DNA of 22,993 nt from Hydrogenophaga sp. (GTDB lineage Bacteria > Pseudomonadota > Gammaproteobacteria > Burkholderiales > Burkholderiaceae_C): NCBI GenBank assembly GCA_021154985.1, contig JAJNQE010000124.1, positions 1 through 22,993 of the forward strand. Reading direction: 5' to 3'. Below, piece after piece: positions 22,886-22,993 of the stretch. Under the pieces are notes generated by a model. That model was not told the origin of the DNA. It was given only the letters and a program-made list of their open reading frames with translations, and did no database searches. How positions within the stretch are numbered: the first letter of the stretch is position 1; each line of letters begins with the position of its first letter. Made by a program: the position numbers and the translations under genes.

Positions 22886-22993
22886 ACACTGGACTTTGGG
22901 GTGATTGCCGATGGTCTGAACTCCCAGTTTGAATTCCAATAGGGGCAGATTTCTGGGAGTTCTGCCGTGCTGTTTGCCTGCCCCGCCACCGAT
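22886..22993. other. Unassigned, probably inserted DNA with a 10-base inverted repeat
   Basis: No gene is seen in the last 108 bases. GAACTCCCAG (22918-22927) and CTGGGAGTTC (22953-22962) form a perfect inverted repeat with a 25-base loop. The base composition is less GC-rich than the gene it interrupts. It may be the end of a mobile element entering the window from the right, with its boundary near 22853; no transposase can be read. Confidence 0.4.

Noticed and set aside
1..22993. CRISPR arrays or complete insertion sequences
   Set aside because: No regularly spaced direct repeats and no transposase or integrase reading frame were seen anywhere in the window.

Overview
The window is GC-rich, densely packed chromosomal DNA with long overlapping gene strings. 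Gene content (TamA/TamB, a PQQ alcohol dehydrogenase with a fused cytochrome c, a MoxR/CoxE-type pair, a PCu(A)C copper operon) and a GC-rich intergenic repeat of a type I associate with Comamonadaceae suggest a betaproteobacterium of the order Burkholderiales, plausibly Hydrogenophaga-like. That placement is inferred from style and content; it was not tested by a search.

Layout. 1-450: 3' end of a histone-deacetylase-family amidohydrolase gene, whose stop codon lies inside a perfect TATAAT. 481-4838: a MoxR-type AAA+ ATPase, a GNAT acetyltransferase, a VapB/VapC toxin-antitoxin pair, a membrane protein resembling the putative phage abortive infection family (putAbiC), then a CoxE-type VWA protein. 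MoxR and VWA proteins normally work as a pair. Here three accessory genes of defence type, one of them markedly AT-richer than its surroundings, sit between them. 4843-10970: tamA and tamB, the outer-membrane translocation and assembly module, overlapping by four bases. 10974-12699: divergent azoR-like reductase and LysR regulator. The LysR reading frame ends inside a tRNA-Arg(CCT) gene at 12690-12764. 12855-13283: a PhnB-like VOC protein.

13287-16671: an iron-type (FbpBC-like) ABC transporter split across a divergent, operator-rich control region, with a TonB-C-terminal-like lipoprotein behind the permease and no binding protein in view. 16672-19092 (minus strand): DUF2946 protein, PCu(A)C copper chaperone and PepSY membrane protein, which look like one copper-handling operon. 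19185-19829: glutathione S-transferase. 19938-22070 (minus strand): a quinohaemoprotein alcohol dehydrogenase. Divergent from it is a broken AcoR-type activator gene (22346-22885), homologous-looking only up to about 22852. The last 140 bases look like foreign DNA, possibly the end of an insertion.

The best candidates for something undescribed are the VapB-VapC-putAbiC unit, in which the toxin stop overlaps the abi start, lodged inside the MoxR-VWA locus; and the regulator-palindrome-dehydrogenase locus whose activator appears to have been interrupted. No CRISPR array or complete insertion sequence was seen. There is no gene-free stretch longer than 300 bases.
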